Positions 26,952-36,032 of a DNA stretch of 64,000 bases are shown piece after piece (the first letter of the stretch is position 1; each line of letters opens with the position of its first letter). The notes under the pieces were generated by a model, which worked only from the letters and a program-made list of their open reading frames with translations, made no database searches and was not told the origin of the DNA. A program made the translations under genes and the position numbers. This DNA is from Lysobacter capsici (lineage in GTDB: Bacteria > Pseudomonadota > Gammaproteobacteria > Xanthomonadales > Xanthomonadaceae): the NCBI RefSeq assembly GCF_014779555.2, contig NZ_CP094357.1, forward strand, positions 5,394,001-5,458,000, in the 5' to 3' direction.

Positions 26952-27215
26952 ATGTTCCAATTGCACAGCTTGTCCAGGAAGAAGGTGTCGCTCGCGTTGT
27001 TCGCCGTCGGCGTGGTCGTGTCGTTCGCCGCGGCCGCCCTGCCCTATCCGAATCCGGGCGAGGGCTATATCCAGACCTATTACTCCGACGCGGCGCGCAC
27101 CCAGGTGGTCGGTGAGCGCTCTTACGGCAACTGCGGCGAGAATTTTTCCTGGGGTGTGCTGAAGGGCTATTTCACCCTCACCAAGATCACCTGCGGCAGC
27201 GGCGGCCCGGACTGA
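26952..27215 (+). CDS. Small secreted protein, DUF6289-like
   Basis: An 87-residue protein with a signal peptide or N-terminal anchor (hydrophobic VSLALFAVGVVVSFAAAAL, about 13-31). The mature part is short, GYIQTYYSDAARTQVVGERSYGN and then CGENFSWG...ITC, with two Cys. The YYSD...VVGE...C...WG pattern resembles the DUF6289 group of small secreted proteins of unknown function; this match is from memory. ATG 26952 follows an AAGGAGAG ribosome site. A strong terminator follows, so it is probably a single-gene transcript and may be highly expressed. Confidence 0.65.
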   Translation: MFQLHSLSRKKVSLALFAVGVVVSFAAAALPYPNPGEGYIQTYYSDAARTQVVGERSYGNCGENFSWGVLKGYFTLTKITCGSGGPD

Positions 27216-27255
27216 GTCGACCGTCGCGGCGCTCCTCGCCGCGAGCCGGAACCGA

Positions 27256-27284
27256 GCCCACCGCATGCGGTGGGCTTTTCTTTG
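27256..27284 (+). terminator. Rho-independent terminator
   Basis: A perfect GCCCACCGC/GCGGTGGGC stem with a two-base centre, followed by TTTTCTTT, 40 bases after the small secreted protein gene. The best intrinsic terminator in the window. Confidence 0.9.
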
Positions 27285-27522
27285 TCGATCCATGCATGAC
27301 GTATTGCAATCGACCTGTGCCGTTTGAAATGTTCGGCATCGGTGGTCGTCGGCGATCGGCCCAGGCCAGCCTCGATCGTGACGTAGACCGCAGTTTTCAC
27401 TAGCATGTAACCGTTTCCAAGGGTAAGCCCTAGCTGGTCCTGTGCCATCGCGGCACCTGTAATGAGCCACGACCGCGTTCACCGCCGCATACCCGGCGGC
27501 ACACAGCACAGGAGACCGACTC

Positions 27523-28548
27523 ATGGACAGCGTCAACGGCAGCTCCGGCACCGCAGGCACTTCGGGCACTCACGACAGCCAATCAGCCTCGCTCGGCGCG
27601 CAGTCCACGCCGACCCAGGCCGAGACCCAGGAACAGGAACTGCGCGATGCGCTGGCCGAAAACCCGCAGGCGGTGGCCGCGTTGTCGGCGCTGACCGCGA
27701 ACACCCACTACGCCCAGCTCAGCGTCGAACAGCAGGTGCAGGCGCTGACGGCGTTCAACGCCGCGCCCAACCTCGCCACCGCGACCTATCTGCAAGGCGT
27801 CGCCGAACAGACCTTGAACCCGCAGGCCACGCCCACCGCGCTGACGCCCGATGCCGGCACCCTGACCCTGGACGGGCAGACCTACAGCATTCAGAACGGC
27901 AACCTGATCGGCGCCGACGGCCAGGTCGCCGGCACGATCCGCAACGACGGCCAGGTGCAGCTCAACACCGAAACCACCACGCGCAGCGTCTACGACGACA
28001 TCAATACCCGCGTGCAGTTGCGCGAGACCAACGCGGCCCAGGAGTTGCAGGATCTGGTCAACCTGCACGCCGCCGATCCCAACGCGCGCCTGGACAACGT
28101 CAACATCAACCGCGAAATGGCCCGCCTGGCCACCGACGTGATTTCGCGCGCGCGCATGGAAGGCATGGACATGCGCGTGGTCAGCGATTTCCGCAGCGTC
28201 GAGGAGCAGAACGCGCTGTTCGCGCAAGGCCGCACCGCGCCGGGCCGGGTGGTGACCAACGCCACCGGCGGCAGCTCCTGGCATAACTACGGGCTGGCGG
28301 TGGACGTGGCCTTCAACAACGCCAACGGTCAGCCGAGCTGGCCGGAAAACGCCAACTGGGATCGCTACGGCGAGATCGCGGTGCAGCGCGGACTGGAATG
28401 GGGCGGCAACTGGCGCGGGATCAACGATCGTCCGCATATCGAATACCACCCCGGGCTCGGCGCCGGCGAGGCGCGCACCATGCTGCCGGCGTATCGCCAG
28501 GGCGGACTGGATCAGGTCTGGAACAACCTCGGGCTCGGCGGACGTTGA
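27523..28548 (+). CDS. M15-family peptidoglycan peptidase
   Basis: A 341-residue zinc peptidase of the M15 D-Ala-D-Ala/L-Ala-D-Glu type. The N-terminal 160 residues are low-complexity and Gln/Ala/Thr-rich, with a beta-like TLTLDGQTYSIQNGNLIGADG segment. The catalytic domain (about 165-330) has GGSSWHNYGLAVDVAF (His254, Asp261) and the third ligand in RPHIEYH (His305). The wording is closest to endolysin-type M15C enzymes. There is no signal peptide, so secretion would need another route. It starts after an AGGAG site and is followed 81 bases later by a lipoprotein gene that may be co-transcribed. It could act in cell-wall turnover or lysis of competitors. Confidence 0.85.
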   Translation: MDSVNGSSGTAGTSGTHDSQSASLGAQSTPTQAETQEQELRDALAENPQAVAALSALTANTHYAQLSVEQQVQALTAFNAAPNLATATYLQGVAEQTLNPQATPTALTPDAGTLTLDGQTYSIQNGNLIGADGQVAGTIRNDGQVQLNTETTTRSVYDDINTRVQLRETNAAQELQDLVNLHAADPNARLDNVNINREMARLATDVISRARMEGMDMRVVSDFRSVEEQNALFAQGRTAPGRVVTNATGGSSWHNYGLAVDVAFNNANGQPSWPENANWDRYGEIAVQRGLEWGGNWRGINDRPHIEYHPGLGAGEARTMLPAYRQGGLDQVWNNLGLGGR

Positions 28549-28629
28549 CGTGCATCGCCGCCGATGTCTGGCGGTCGCGGCGTTGGCGTGGATACTGACG
28601 TCATCCGCGCCGGCCGGGACCGCATCGCC

Positions 28630-29316
28630 ATGAGCACCGCATCGCTTCGCCATCGTCGTCTTCGCCTGGCCGTCGCCGCCTGCTTTGTGATCGCGACCGC
28701 GGCCTGCGCCGCGCCGCCGCGCGCGACGGCGCCCGTGGCCGATGCCATCGCGGTCCAGCTGCCTGCGCAAGGCGCGCTGTCGTTTCATCCACGGCGCGAT
28801 GAACTGTCCTGGGCGCAGGGCCGCGACTGGCACCGGCTGGATCTGAGCAGCGGCCGCAGCGAACGTTTCCAGGCCGATGCCGACATCGCCGATCTCGCTT
28901 ACGCCGACGACGGTGCGCTGTGGCTCGCCGCCGGCGCGCCGCAGCGTTGGCTGCAAGGCCGGCGCACCTGCCGCGGCGACAACGCCGATCTGAGCCGCGC
29001 GTTCGGCGCCGACCGCGACGGCATGCGCATGGCCAGCTACGGTCATGACGACGCGCAGGGGCCGATCCGTCATCAATACTGGTTCGATCCGCAATGCCGC
29101 GTGCGTCGCGACAGCCTCGCGCCGTTGCCGGCCGGCATCACCGACAGCGCCGCCGATCCGGGCGAAGCGTCCGGCCCCGACGACGCGCGCGCGGCCAAGC
29201 TGCGCAGCGCCGCGCAACCGAGCGCGGACGGCACCGTCGCCGTATCGCGCGATGGCCGCTGGCGCGTGGTCGAACGCGGCGACGAACGAAAGCTCGAGCG
29301 CACCGCGCCGCGTTGA
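28630..29316 (+). CDS. Predicted lipoprotein, 228 aa
   Basis: Not recognised. The N-terminus has a lipoprotein signal: basic RHRRLRLA, hydrophobic AACFVIAT, then the lipobox-like TAAC at about residue 22. The mature part reads like a small beta-propeller or repeat protein with pairs such as LSWAQGRDWHRLDL and LWLAAGAPQRWL and a few Cys. ATG 28630 was chosen over the longer frame from 28564 because it places the lipobox correctly. It follows the M15 peptidase by 81 bases. An accessory or immunity role for that enzyme is possible but only a guess. Confidence 0.55.
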   Translation: MSTASLRHRRLRLAVAACFVIATAACAAPPRATAPVADAIAVQLPAQGALSFHPRRDELSWAQGRDWHRLDLSSGRSERFQADADIADLAYADDGALWLAAGAPQRWLQGRRTCRGDNADLSRAFGADRDGMRMASYGHDDAQGPIRHQYWFDPQCRVRRDSLAPLPAGITDSAADPGEASGPDDARAAKLRSAAQPSADGTVAVSRDGRWRVVERGDERKLERTAPR

Positions 29317-29949
29317 AGCCGCGCGCAGTTGTCGCAAGCCGCAGCGGCGCGACGCGATCGACTGCATTCGCGGCGGGTGCGACGCGTTCGGGCAACACTC
29401 AAGGCCCGCACCAACACAGGGTTGGAATTTCGCGCAATTTGAACGATCGCGTTCGCCATCGCGACCCGCTGCCGCACGCCGGTTCACGCCGATATCTCTT
29501 CCGCCTTGCCTGTCCTCGGCCGTATGCGGGCGCCGGGCGCGAGTCTCCCGGCGTGCACGGCGCAGCCGAAACCCGCGAATGAAATCGCGACTTAGCCGTT
29601 GATCGAGAACCCGATCACACGCAAGAACGACGGCCGTTGAACTTTTCGCCTGGGCGGCAACGCGAGCGAAGCGAGCATTCGTCGCCTCGGCGAATGCCGC
29701 GCGCGACGCCGATGCACAACACGCGCGTCTCGTCGCTCGGGATCAGACCTGATTGATCGCAGCGACCGTTATCGTCGTATCGGCCGTCGCCATTCAAGCG
29801 CGCGACGGTCGCCGAGAGGTTGAGCACGCGCGCACGCCCCGGCGCCAAGCCTTGGTCACGGACGGTTCCGGCACAGGCATTCGATGGGTGACTGACGCCC
29901 GGCTCGACTCGATGTCATCGCTACTCAAACCACAGGATGGACCACCGAC
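29317..29949. other. Gene-free stretch of about 630 bases
   Basis: No gene supported. It contains an imperfect hairpin around 29675-29697 (GCATTCG/CGAATGC) and short Arg-rich frames only. The promoter of the next gene is presumably near its right end. Confidence 0.45.
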
Positions 29950-31269
29950 ATGAAGATCGATTCGCCACAATCGTCTTGTCCCCGCAACCACGTCGATATC
30001 GACCAGTTCTGGAAACTCGCCGACGATCTGCAAGGCAGGACCGTCGAGCACGCGCGGGACATGTTCGCCTTCGTCGAAACCGCCAGCCCGCAGCGCCTGT
30101 TCTCGCTGCTGGTGCAGTACCGGTATTTCACCGTCTATTACATCTCCGACATCGCCCTGCTGATCGCGCGCCTGCAACCGGGCCGGATGCGTAGTTTTCT
30201 CGCCGACATTCTGCTCGACGAACTCGGCGGCGGCGACCACACCCAGGCCCATCCGGAGTTGTACGACCGCTTTCTGGCCAGCCTCGGCATCGAACATTCC
30301 GCGCTCGACGGCATGGCGCTCGCCGACAATATCGCCTTGCTGGAAACCGCGCGGGCGAAACTGATCGCGCCGGAAAACACCACGGCTTACGGCATCGGCC
30401 TTCGCGGAATGGGCGGCGAGTGCGTATGCCAGATCTATCTGGCCCGCTTGTACGAGCATTTGATCCTGAATCCGTACATCCGCGAACGCACCGCGAGCAT
30501 CGACTGGACGTTCTGGGAGCTGCATATCGGCGAGCACGACATCGCGCACCGCGAGAACCTTCGCAAACTCATCAGCGACGAAGTCGCCGGCATGGACGGC
30601 GACAGCGTGGCGGCGCTCGAAGCGGGCTTCCGCGACAGCATGAGCGCGTGGTCGGCGTTCTGGCAGAACATCCACGACGATGCGACCAAGCCCTCGGGCC
30701 AGGAATCGAACCAGCGCGCGGCCGTCAGCGACGTGGTTCTGGGCCCGGTCGAAGGCGGTCGGAACGCGGACACCGACATCAAGCAGTTCCATCTCGCGAT
30801 CGGCGTGCACGACCTGCAGCAGGCGCGGCAGTTCTATTGCGATGTGCTGGGCGCCAAACAGGGACGCTCGACCAGGAACCTGATCGATCTGGATTTCTAC
30901 GGCCATCACCTGGTGATCCATCAAACGCCTCAAGGCGCGGACAACACCGACAACGCCTTCGGATCGGCGTTCTATGGCGAAACCGTACGCGTCCCGCACT
31001 TCGGCATGAACCTCAACTGGCGCGACTGGAGTTCGCTGGCGGATCGGATCAAGTCGAAGGACTACGCCTTCATCGACCCGCCGCACGTGCGCATGCGCGA
31101 CCTGCCCGGCGAACACGCGACGATGTTCCTCAACGACCCCAGCGGCAATTCGCTGGAGTTCAAGGCGTTCCGCAATCACGACGAGGTGTTCTCGGTGATC
31201 TTCTCGAACAGCACGCGCGACATCTTCGGGCTGGATTCGCTGGTGGAGAAGGCCGCCGCGGCGGCTTGA
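29950..31269 (+). CDS. Two-domain protein: haem-oxygenase-like (HDO) plus VOC dioxygenase-like
   Basis: A 439-residue fusion. Residues about 15-245 form an all-helical haem-oxygenase-like/PqqC-TenA-like domain. Candidate metal ligands typical of diiron oxidases of this fold are Glu91, His97 or His101, Glu157 and the cluster ELHIGEHDIAH (190-200). Residues about 278-407 form a VOC (glyoxalase/extradiol dioxygenase) domain of the COG3565 kind: FHLAIGVHDLQQARQFYCDV, VPHFGMNLNWRDW and NDPSGNSLEFKAF. His281, His350 and Glu403 make a complete 2-His-1-carboxylate iron site. Both halves thus look active. No signal peptide. A good terminator follows. The substrate is unknown; successive oxidation of one compound is the simplest idea. 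Confidence 0.8.
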   Translation: MKIDSPQSSCPRNHVDIDQFWKLADDLQGRTVEHARDMFAFVETASPQRLFSLLVQYRYFTVYYISDIALLIARLQPGRMRSFLADILLDELGGGDHTQAHPELYDRFLASLGIEHSALDGMALADNIALLETARAKLIAPENTTAYGIGLRGMGGECVCQIYLARLYEHLILNPYIRERTASIDWTFWELHIGEHDIAHRENLRKLISDEVAGMDGDSVAALEAGFRDSMSAWSAFWQNIHDDATKPSGQESNQRAAVSDVVLGPVEGGRNADTDIKQFHLAIGVHDLQQARQFYCDVLGAKQGRSTRNLIDLDFYGHHLVIHQTPQGADNTDNAFGSAFYGETVRVPHFGMNLNWRDWSSLADRIKSKDYAFIDPPHVRMRDLPGEHATMFLNDPSGNSLEFKAFRNHDEVFSVIFSNSTRDIFGLDSLVEKAAAAA

Positions 31270-31293
31270 CGCAGGACGCACCGATGCATCGCG

Positions 31294-31327
31294 GAGGCCC
31301 CGAGCACCTCGGGGCCTCTTCGTTTCC
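31294..31327 (+). terminator. Rho-independent terminator
   Basis: A perfect 11-bp stem GAGGCCCCGAG/CTCGGGGCCTC with a three-base loop, followed by TTCGTTT. It lies between the HDO-VOC gene and the convergent aminotransferase gene, serving mainly the former. Confidence 0.85.
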
Positions 31328-31362
31328 GCTGTCAGACAGGCCTCGGCTTGCGCACGGATCGG

Positions 31363-32739
31363 CTACGCCACCGCGTATCGATCCGTCACGGTCAACGCCT
31401 CATCAATGATGGCCAAGCCCTTGCGCAGGTCGTCTTCGCTGATCGTCAGCGGCGGCACGACATGGGTTCGATTGAAATGGGTGAACGGCCACAGGCCGCC
31501 TTGCTTGCACGCGGCGGCGAACTCGGCCATCGGCCGGTTGTCGGCGCCGGCCGCGTTGTACGGCACCAGTGGCTCGCGGCTGGCGCGGTCGCGGACCAGT
31601 TCGATCGCCCAGAACATGCCGACGCCGCGCACCTCGCCCACCGATGGATGGCGCTGCTTGATCGCATCCAGCGCCGGCGCGATGAGTTCGTCGCCGAGGC
31701 GGCGAACGCGCTCGATGATGCCTTCGTCCTTGTAAACGTTGATGCAGGCCACCGCGGCCGCGCAGGCCAGCGGATGCCCGGAGTAGGTCAGCCCGCCCGG
31801 GAACACCTTGCTGGCGAAACTCTCGGCGATGCGCTCGCTGATGATCACGCCGCCCAGCGGCACGTAGCCGCAGTTCACGCCCTTGGCGAAGGCGATGAGG
31901 TCCGGCACCACGCGCCAGCGGTCGATCGCGAACCATTCGCCGCAGCGGCCGAACCCCGCCATCACTTCGTCGGCGACCATGACGATGCCGTAGCGGTCGC
32001 ACAACGCGCGAACGCCCTGCAGATAGCCGTCGGGCGGCACCAGGATGCCGTTGCCGCCGACGACGGTCTCGAGCACGATCGCCGCCACGCTGTGCGGGCC
32101 TTCGACCATCAGCACATCGGCCAGATGCGCCAGCGCGCGTTCGCATTCCTGCTCGGGCGAGGACGCATGGAAGGCCGACCGGTACGGATACGGCCCCCAG
32201 AATTTGACCGCACCGGACATCCCCGGCTCTGCGCCCCATCGACGCGGATCTCCGGTCAGGGAAATCGCACCGGCGGTAGCGCCGTGATAACTGCGGTAGG
32301 CCGACAGCACCTTGTGCCGGCCGGTGTGATGGCGGGCGATGCGCACCGCGTTCTCGATCGCCTCGGCGCCGCCGCTGGTGAAGAACACCTTGTTCAAATC
32401 GCCAGGCGCGACCTGCGCGATCGCACGCGCGGCTTCGGCGGTGGCCTCGTTGGCGTGATACGGCGCGACCGTGCACAGCTTGTCGGCTTGCGTCTTGATC
32501 GCCTCGATCAATTTTGGATGTTGATGCCCCAGATTGACGTTGACCAACTGGCTGGAGAAATCCAGCCAGCTCTTGCCGCTTTCGTCCCAGAAGTAGGAAC
32601 CGCTCGCGCCGGCGACCACGACCGGATCCAGCGAGGCCTGCGCCGACCACGAGTGGAAGACGTGCGCCCGGTCGTTGCGATAAGCGGCCGACCTGGCCTG
32701 AGTAGAAGTCTGCGCGTCGTGCTCGGTGTCTGTCGTCAT
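31363..32739 (-). CDS. Class III PLP-dependent aminotransferase
   Basis: A 458-residue fold-type I aminotransferase. Visible are the phosphate-binding TSGGAEAIENAVRIAR (121-136), YHGAT (151-155), the cofactor Asp257 in VADEVMAGFGR, and the PLP lysine Lys286 in LIAFAKGVNCGYVPLGG. The FTSGG/SYHGAT/TYSGHPLACAAAVA wording is close to taurine-pyruvate or beta-alanine-pyruvate aminotransferases, so an omega-amino acid or amine donor is likely. ATG 32739 starts the protein; no signal peptide. It converges on the HDO-VOC gene and is followed upstream by an acyltransferase gene 106 bases away on the same strand. The exact amino donor is not known. Confidence 0.88.
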   Translation of the reverse strand: MTTDTEHDAQTSTQARSAAYRNDRAHVFHSWSAQASLDPVVVAGASGSYFWDESGKSWLDFSSQLVNVNLGHQHPKLIEAIKTQADKLCTVAPYHANEATAEAARAIAQVAPGDLNKVFFTSGGAEAIENAVRIARHHTGRHKVLSAYRSYHGATAGAISLTGDPRRWGAEPGMSGAVKFWGPYPYRSAFHASSPEQECERALAHLADVLMVEGPHSVAAIVLETVVGGNGILVPPDGYLQGVRALCDRYGIVMVADEVMAGFGRCGEWFAIDRWRVVPDLIAFAKGVNCGYVPLGGVIISERIAESFASKVFPGGLTYSGHPLACAAAVACINVYKDEGIIERVRRLGDELIAPALDAIKQRHPSVGEVRGVGMFWAIELVRDRASREPLVPYNAAGADNRPMAEFAAACKQGGLWPFTHFNRTHVVPPLTISEDDLRKGLAIIDEALTVTDRYAVA

Positions 32740-32845
32740 ACCGTCGCTCCGGATGGGCGGAATGGATTGGTGTCGGGGCCGATCGTCGACGCGCCGCGGC
32801 CGGTCCGCTTGCGCGGCGACAACCGATCCATGCCCGCGGCCACGA

Positions 32846-34087
32846 TTACAACGTACGCTGCGGCGCGCAAGCCGGGGCGGACGCGACCGACGCGGCTTGA
32901 TCGCCGTGCTGATCGATGCGCGCCGCCACGCGCTTGCGGGCCAGCAGCCGATCGCGCAACCGCAGGAACGGCCGCTCCACGCCGTAATGCAGCAGCGCGG
33001 CGGCGGCCACGGCGGCGAGACCGTAAGCGGCGAAGGCGACGATGCCGCGCCCGGCCAATGCCTCGCCGAAGGCCTCGTCGACCACATGGAACATCGCCTT
33101 GTGCACCAGGTACAGACTGTACGAGGTGGCCGCGAGCCAACCGGCGCCGGGAATCGCCCAGCGTCCGATCCAGCCGCCGCGGCTCGCGCCGGCGAACACC
33201 AGCAAGGCCAGGCCGGCCGACAGCACCGGCCAGCCGATCGCATTGCCGAGCAAGCCGGTGCGAACCCGAAACAGCCAGAACGCAAGCGCGACCACGCCCA
33301 ATCCAAGCAACAAGGCGGCGTTGGCATGCGCCTGCGCGCGCTGCCAGGCATGCGGGCGGAAGGTCTTGAGGGTCGCAAGCACCACGCCCGCGAGCAAGCC
33401 GTCGAGCCGGTTCCAGGTCGGGTAATAAATGTCCTCGACGAACCAGTTGCGCCGCGCGGTGTCGACCGATCCTTCGACCGAGGCATCGTGCAGCCAGACA
33501 CCGGCGCGCAACGCCACCCCGGCCAGCACCACGCCGATGCAGATCGCGACGAACGCCGCCTTCGAAGGCCGGCGCGTCAGCCACCACGCCAGCAGCGGGA
33601 ACAACAGGTAGAAATGTTCTTCCACGCACAGCGACCAGGCGTGCGAGAACGCCTTGTTGTCGCCGTAGTCGATCAGCACATTGAGGGTGAAGCTCAGGAA
33701 CTTCCACGCCGGCTCCAGGCCCGGCGCCTCGCGGAATCCCGGCACCCAGATGTAGACCGCCAATACCGCCAGGAACGCCGGCAGGATGCGGAACGCGCGC
33801 CGCAGATAGAAACCGCCGAAGGACAGGCGCTCGCCGCGCGCGAGCGGCGCCAGCACCTGCGAGCCGATCAGATAGCCGCTGAGCACGAAGAACAGGTCCA
33901 CGCCCATCCAGCCGTAGCGCGACAGCCAGGCGTAGTCCTCGCCCAGGCCGCCGACCACGTAGGAATGAAACAGCATCACCCAAACCACGGCGATCGCCCG
34001 CAGCAGATCCAGTCCGGGCAGGCGCGTCGCCTCGCCGGCCAGCGTCGGTGTTTGCAGGCGCGCTGCATCGATGGGTGCGTCTGCCAC
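32846..34087 (-). CDS. Membrane acyltransferase 3 family protein
   Basis: A 413-residue inner-membrane acyltransferase with about ten transmembrane helices. The family opening LPGLDLLRAIAVVWVMLFHS (about 23-42) contains the catalytic-type His41. GWMGVDLFFVLSGYLIG (59-75) and the Arg-rich FYLRRAFRILPAF (93-105) follow, and AWSLCVEEHFYLLFP is another hallmark. Members O-acylate surface polysaccharides or lipids, and which one cannot be told. It lies 106 bases upstream of the aminotransferase gene on the same strand, but the functions do not obviously link. ATG 34087. Confidence 0.88.
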   Translation of the reverse strand: MADAPIDAARLQTPTLAGEATRLPGLDLLRAIAVVWVMLFHSYVVGGLGEDYAWLSRYGWMGVDLFFVLSGYLIGSQVLAPLARGERLSFGGFYLRRAFRILPAFLAVLAVYIWVPGFREAPGLEPAWKFLSFTLNVLIDYGDNKAFSHAWSLCVEEHFYLLFPLLAWWLTRRPSKAAFVAICIGVVLAGVALRAGVWLHDASVEGSVDTARRNWFVEDIYYPTWNRLDGLLAGVVLATLKTFRPHAWQRAQAHANAALLLGLGVVALAFWLFRVRTGLLGNAIGWPVLSAGLALLVFAGASRGGWIGRWAIPGAGWLAATSYSLYLVHKAMFHVVDEAFGEALAGRGIVAFAAYGLAAVAAAALLHYGVERPFLRLRDRLLARKRVAARIDQHGDQAASVASAPACAPQRTL

Positions 34088-34340
34088 GTGGGTCGTCCTG
34101 GGTATGGATCAGGGCGGAACTGTAACGGACCCGGCGCGGGTCCGAACCGGCGCATCGCCGAATCGTGCGTGCGCTGCGGCGAAACGGTGGCTCCGCTTTC
34201 GAAACCATCCGCGCTCCGGGCCGCGCCGCCTGGCGTCCCCGGCTCGCCGCATCCAGCCACCGGTTGGCCGCAGCGCGCATGCCCGCCGCGGCGCGCGCCG
34301 CTTACATTCTGCGGCACCTTTCCAAACTGTCGAGGTTCGG

Positions 34341-34862
34341 ATGAAACCGTTGGGGATTCTGCTCGCCTGCCTGCTGTCGCTGCCTGCATCCGCGTCCACT
34401 GCCGTGCAACCGCTGTCGGCCCGGCACGAGGCGGGCATCCGCTCGGTGATCGAATCGTTCCGGGCTTCCATCGTCGAAAAGGACAAGGCGCGCTTCGTCG
34501 CCTTGTTCGTGCCCGGGCCGGTCACCTGGCAATCGGTCGACAGCGACGAGGCGCTCGAGCGCCGGCGCAAGACGCAGCCGCAGGCGTCCAAGACCCGTTT
34601 CGACCCGGACAGCACCCATCTGAGCTTCATCGACAACATCGTCAACGACCCCAAGCGGGTCGAGGAAACCTTCGACCGCATCCGCATCGACAGCGACGGC
34701 GACATCGCATCGGTCGCCTTCGACTACCGGTTCATTGCCGGCGGCGTCGAAAGCCACCACGGCCAGGAAAGCTGGCAACTGCTGCGCACCGAGCAGGGCT
34801 GGCGGATCGCCTCGGTGGTCTGGTCCATGCGTCCGTCGCACGTGGCGAGGAGCGGCCGATGA
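34341..34862 (+). CDS. Secreted NTF2/SnoaL-like protein
   Basis: A 173-residue protein with a signal peptide (MKPLGILLACLLSLPASAS) and one NTF2-like cone fold of the SnoaL/DUF4440 type (about 25-165). Features are ARHEAGIRSVIESFRASIVEKDKARFVALF at the start and FDYRFIAGGVESHHGQESWQLLRTEQGWRIASVVWS at the end. Some such proteins are enzymes, others simply bind small molecules; no catalytic residues are evident. ATG 34341 follows a GAGG site. The two-component genes start 72 bases after it and may be in the same transcript. Confidence 0.75.
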   Translation: MKPLGILLACLLSLPASASTAVQPLSARHEAGIRSVIESFRASIVEKDKARFVALFVPGPVTWQSVDSDEALERRRKTQPQASKTRFDPDSTHLSFIDNIVNDPKRVEETFDRIRIDSDGDIASVAFDYRFIAGGVESHHGQESWQLLRTEQGWRIASVVWSMRPSHVARSGR

Positions 34863-34934
34863 GCCGCTTGCGGCCTGGATCGGCTGGCCCGATGGCATCA
34901 TGATTCCGAACCCAGCGCGCGAGACGCCGAGTCG

Positions 34935-36032
34935 ATGACACCAGCCGCCGATAGCGACATCGAAGCGCTGTCGTCGCCGCCCTTCTGGTTGCCCATCCTG
35001 GCGGGGCTGCCGATCGGCCTGTGCCTGATCGTGATGGCGCTGCCGGTCCTGGGCCACGGCCACGCCACCGCCTACCGGACCTTGTACCTGCTGGCGTTCC
35101 TGATGTGGATCGTGCCGCTGACCGCATTGCAGCGCGGCTTGTGGCGCCGTCGCACGCCGCTGTGGGCGATGGCCCTCGTGCTGCTGGCGACGACCTATCT
35201 GATGTCGCTGGCGAACAACGCCCTGGGCGCCGCCCTGGCGGTGATCGCCGGCTGGCAGCCGGCGTCGGAATTCGAATGGACCGGGCTGTTCAGCGGCCTG
35301 GATGGCTGCTGGCTGGCCTTGATCGCGTTCTGCGCGATCCACGCGGTGGTGGCGTACTACGCCCAGCTCAAACAGGAACAACACCGGCGCCTGCACATGA
35401 CCGCGCTGGTGCGCGACGCCGAATTGCGCGCGCTTCGTTACCAGTTGCGCCCGCACTTCCTGTTCAACACCCTCAATGCGATCTCGGCCCTGGTCGCCGA
35501 GAATCGCAATCGCGAGGCCAGCGACATGATCGTCCGGCTCGGCGATTTCCTGCGCGCCACGCTCGACGGATCGCAGGGCCACGAGGTCGCCTTGGCCGAC
35601 GAACTGGCGTTGACCGAGACCTATCTGGAGATCGAGAAAGCGCGCCTGGGCGAGCGACTGCGCCTGAAATGGCAGCTGGGGCCGGATCTGCTGAGCGCGC
35701 GCGTGCCCTGCCTGCTGCTGCAGCCATTGGTCGAGAACGCCATCCATCACGGGATCGCGCGCCGGACCGCGGCCGGCGAACTCGCAATCCGCATCGTCCG
35801 CGAGGGCGACCGGCTATGCCTGCGCCTGAGCAACGACACCGAACCGGCGTCGTCGGCCGATGCCGCGCCGCGGGCCAGCGCGATCGGGTTGCGCAATATC
35901 CGCGAACGCCTGCAAAAGCTTTACCCCGGCGAACACGGCTTCGAGGCGGGCCCGCGTCCGGACGGCGGTTTCGAAGTGCGCGTGAGCCTGCCCTTTCGTG
36001 AGGCTTCCGGCTTGCAGGACGCGTCCGCATGA
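34935..36032 (+). CDS. LytS/AlgZ-type sensor histidine kinase
   Basis: A 365-residue membrane kinase. Four hydrophobic helices span about residues 15-142. The HisKA_7TM-less His_kinase domain follows, with the phospho-acceptor His174 in YQLRPHFLFNTLNAIS and the N-box LLQPLVENAIHHGI (about 260). A C-terminal ATPase part ends with GIGLRNIRERLQKLY-like sequence. The last bases overlap the response-regulator start (ATGA), so the pair is made together. The short sensor portion suggests it detects a membrane or small-molecule signal, which is unknown. Confidence 0.9.
   Translation: MTPAADSDIEALSSPPFWLPILAGLPIGLCLIVMALPVLGHGHATAYRTLYLLAFLMWIVPLTALQRGLWRRRTPLWAMALVLLATTYLMSLANNALGAALAVIAGWQPASEFEWTGLFSGLDGCWLALIAFCAIHAVVAYYAQLKQEQHRRLHMTALVRDAELRALRYQLRPHFLFNTLNAISALVAENRNREASDMIVRLGDFLRATLDGSQGHEVALADELALTETYLEIEKARLGERLRLKWQLGPDLLSARVPCLLLQPLVENAIHHGIARRTAAGELAIRIVREGDRLCLRLSNDTEPASSADAAPRASAIGLRNIRERLQKLYPGEHGFEAGPRPDGGFEVRVSLPFREASGLQDASA

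Noticed and set aside
26489-27115. Plus-strand frame of 208 codons before the small secreted gene
   Set aside because: Arg/Pro/Ala-rich, no ribosome site, overlaps the better supported gene at 26952 in another frame.
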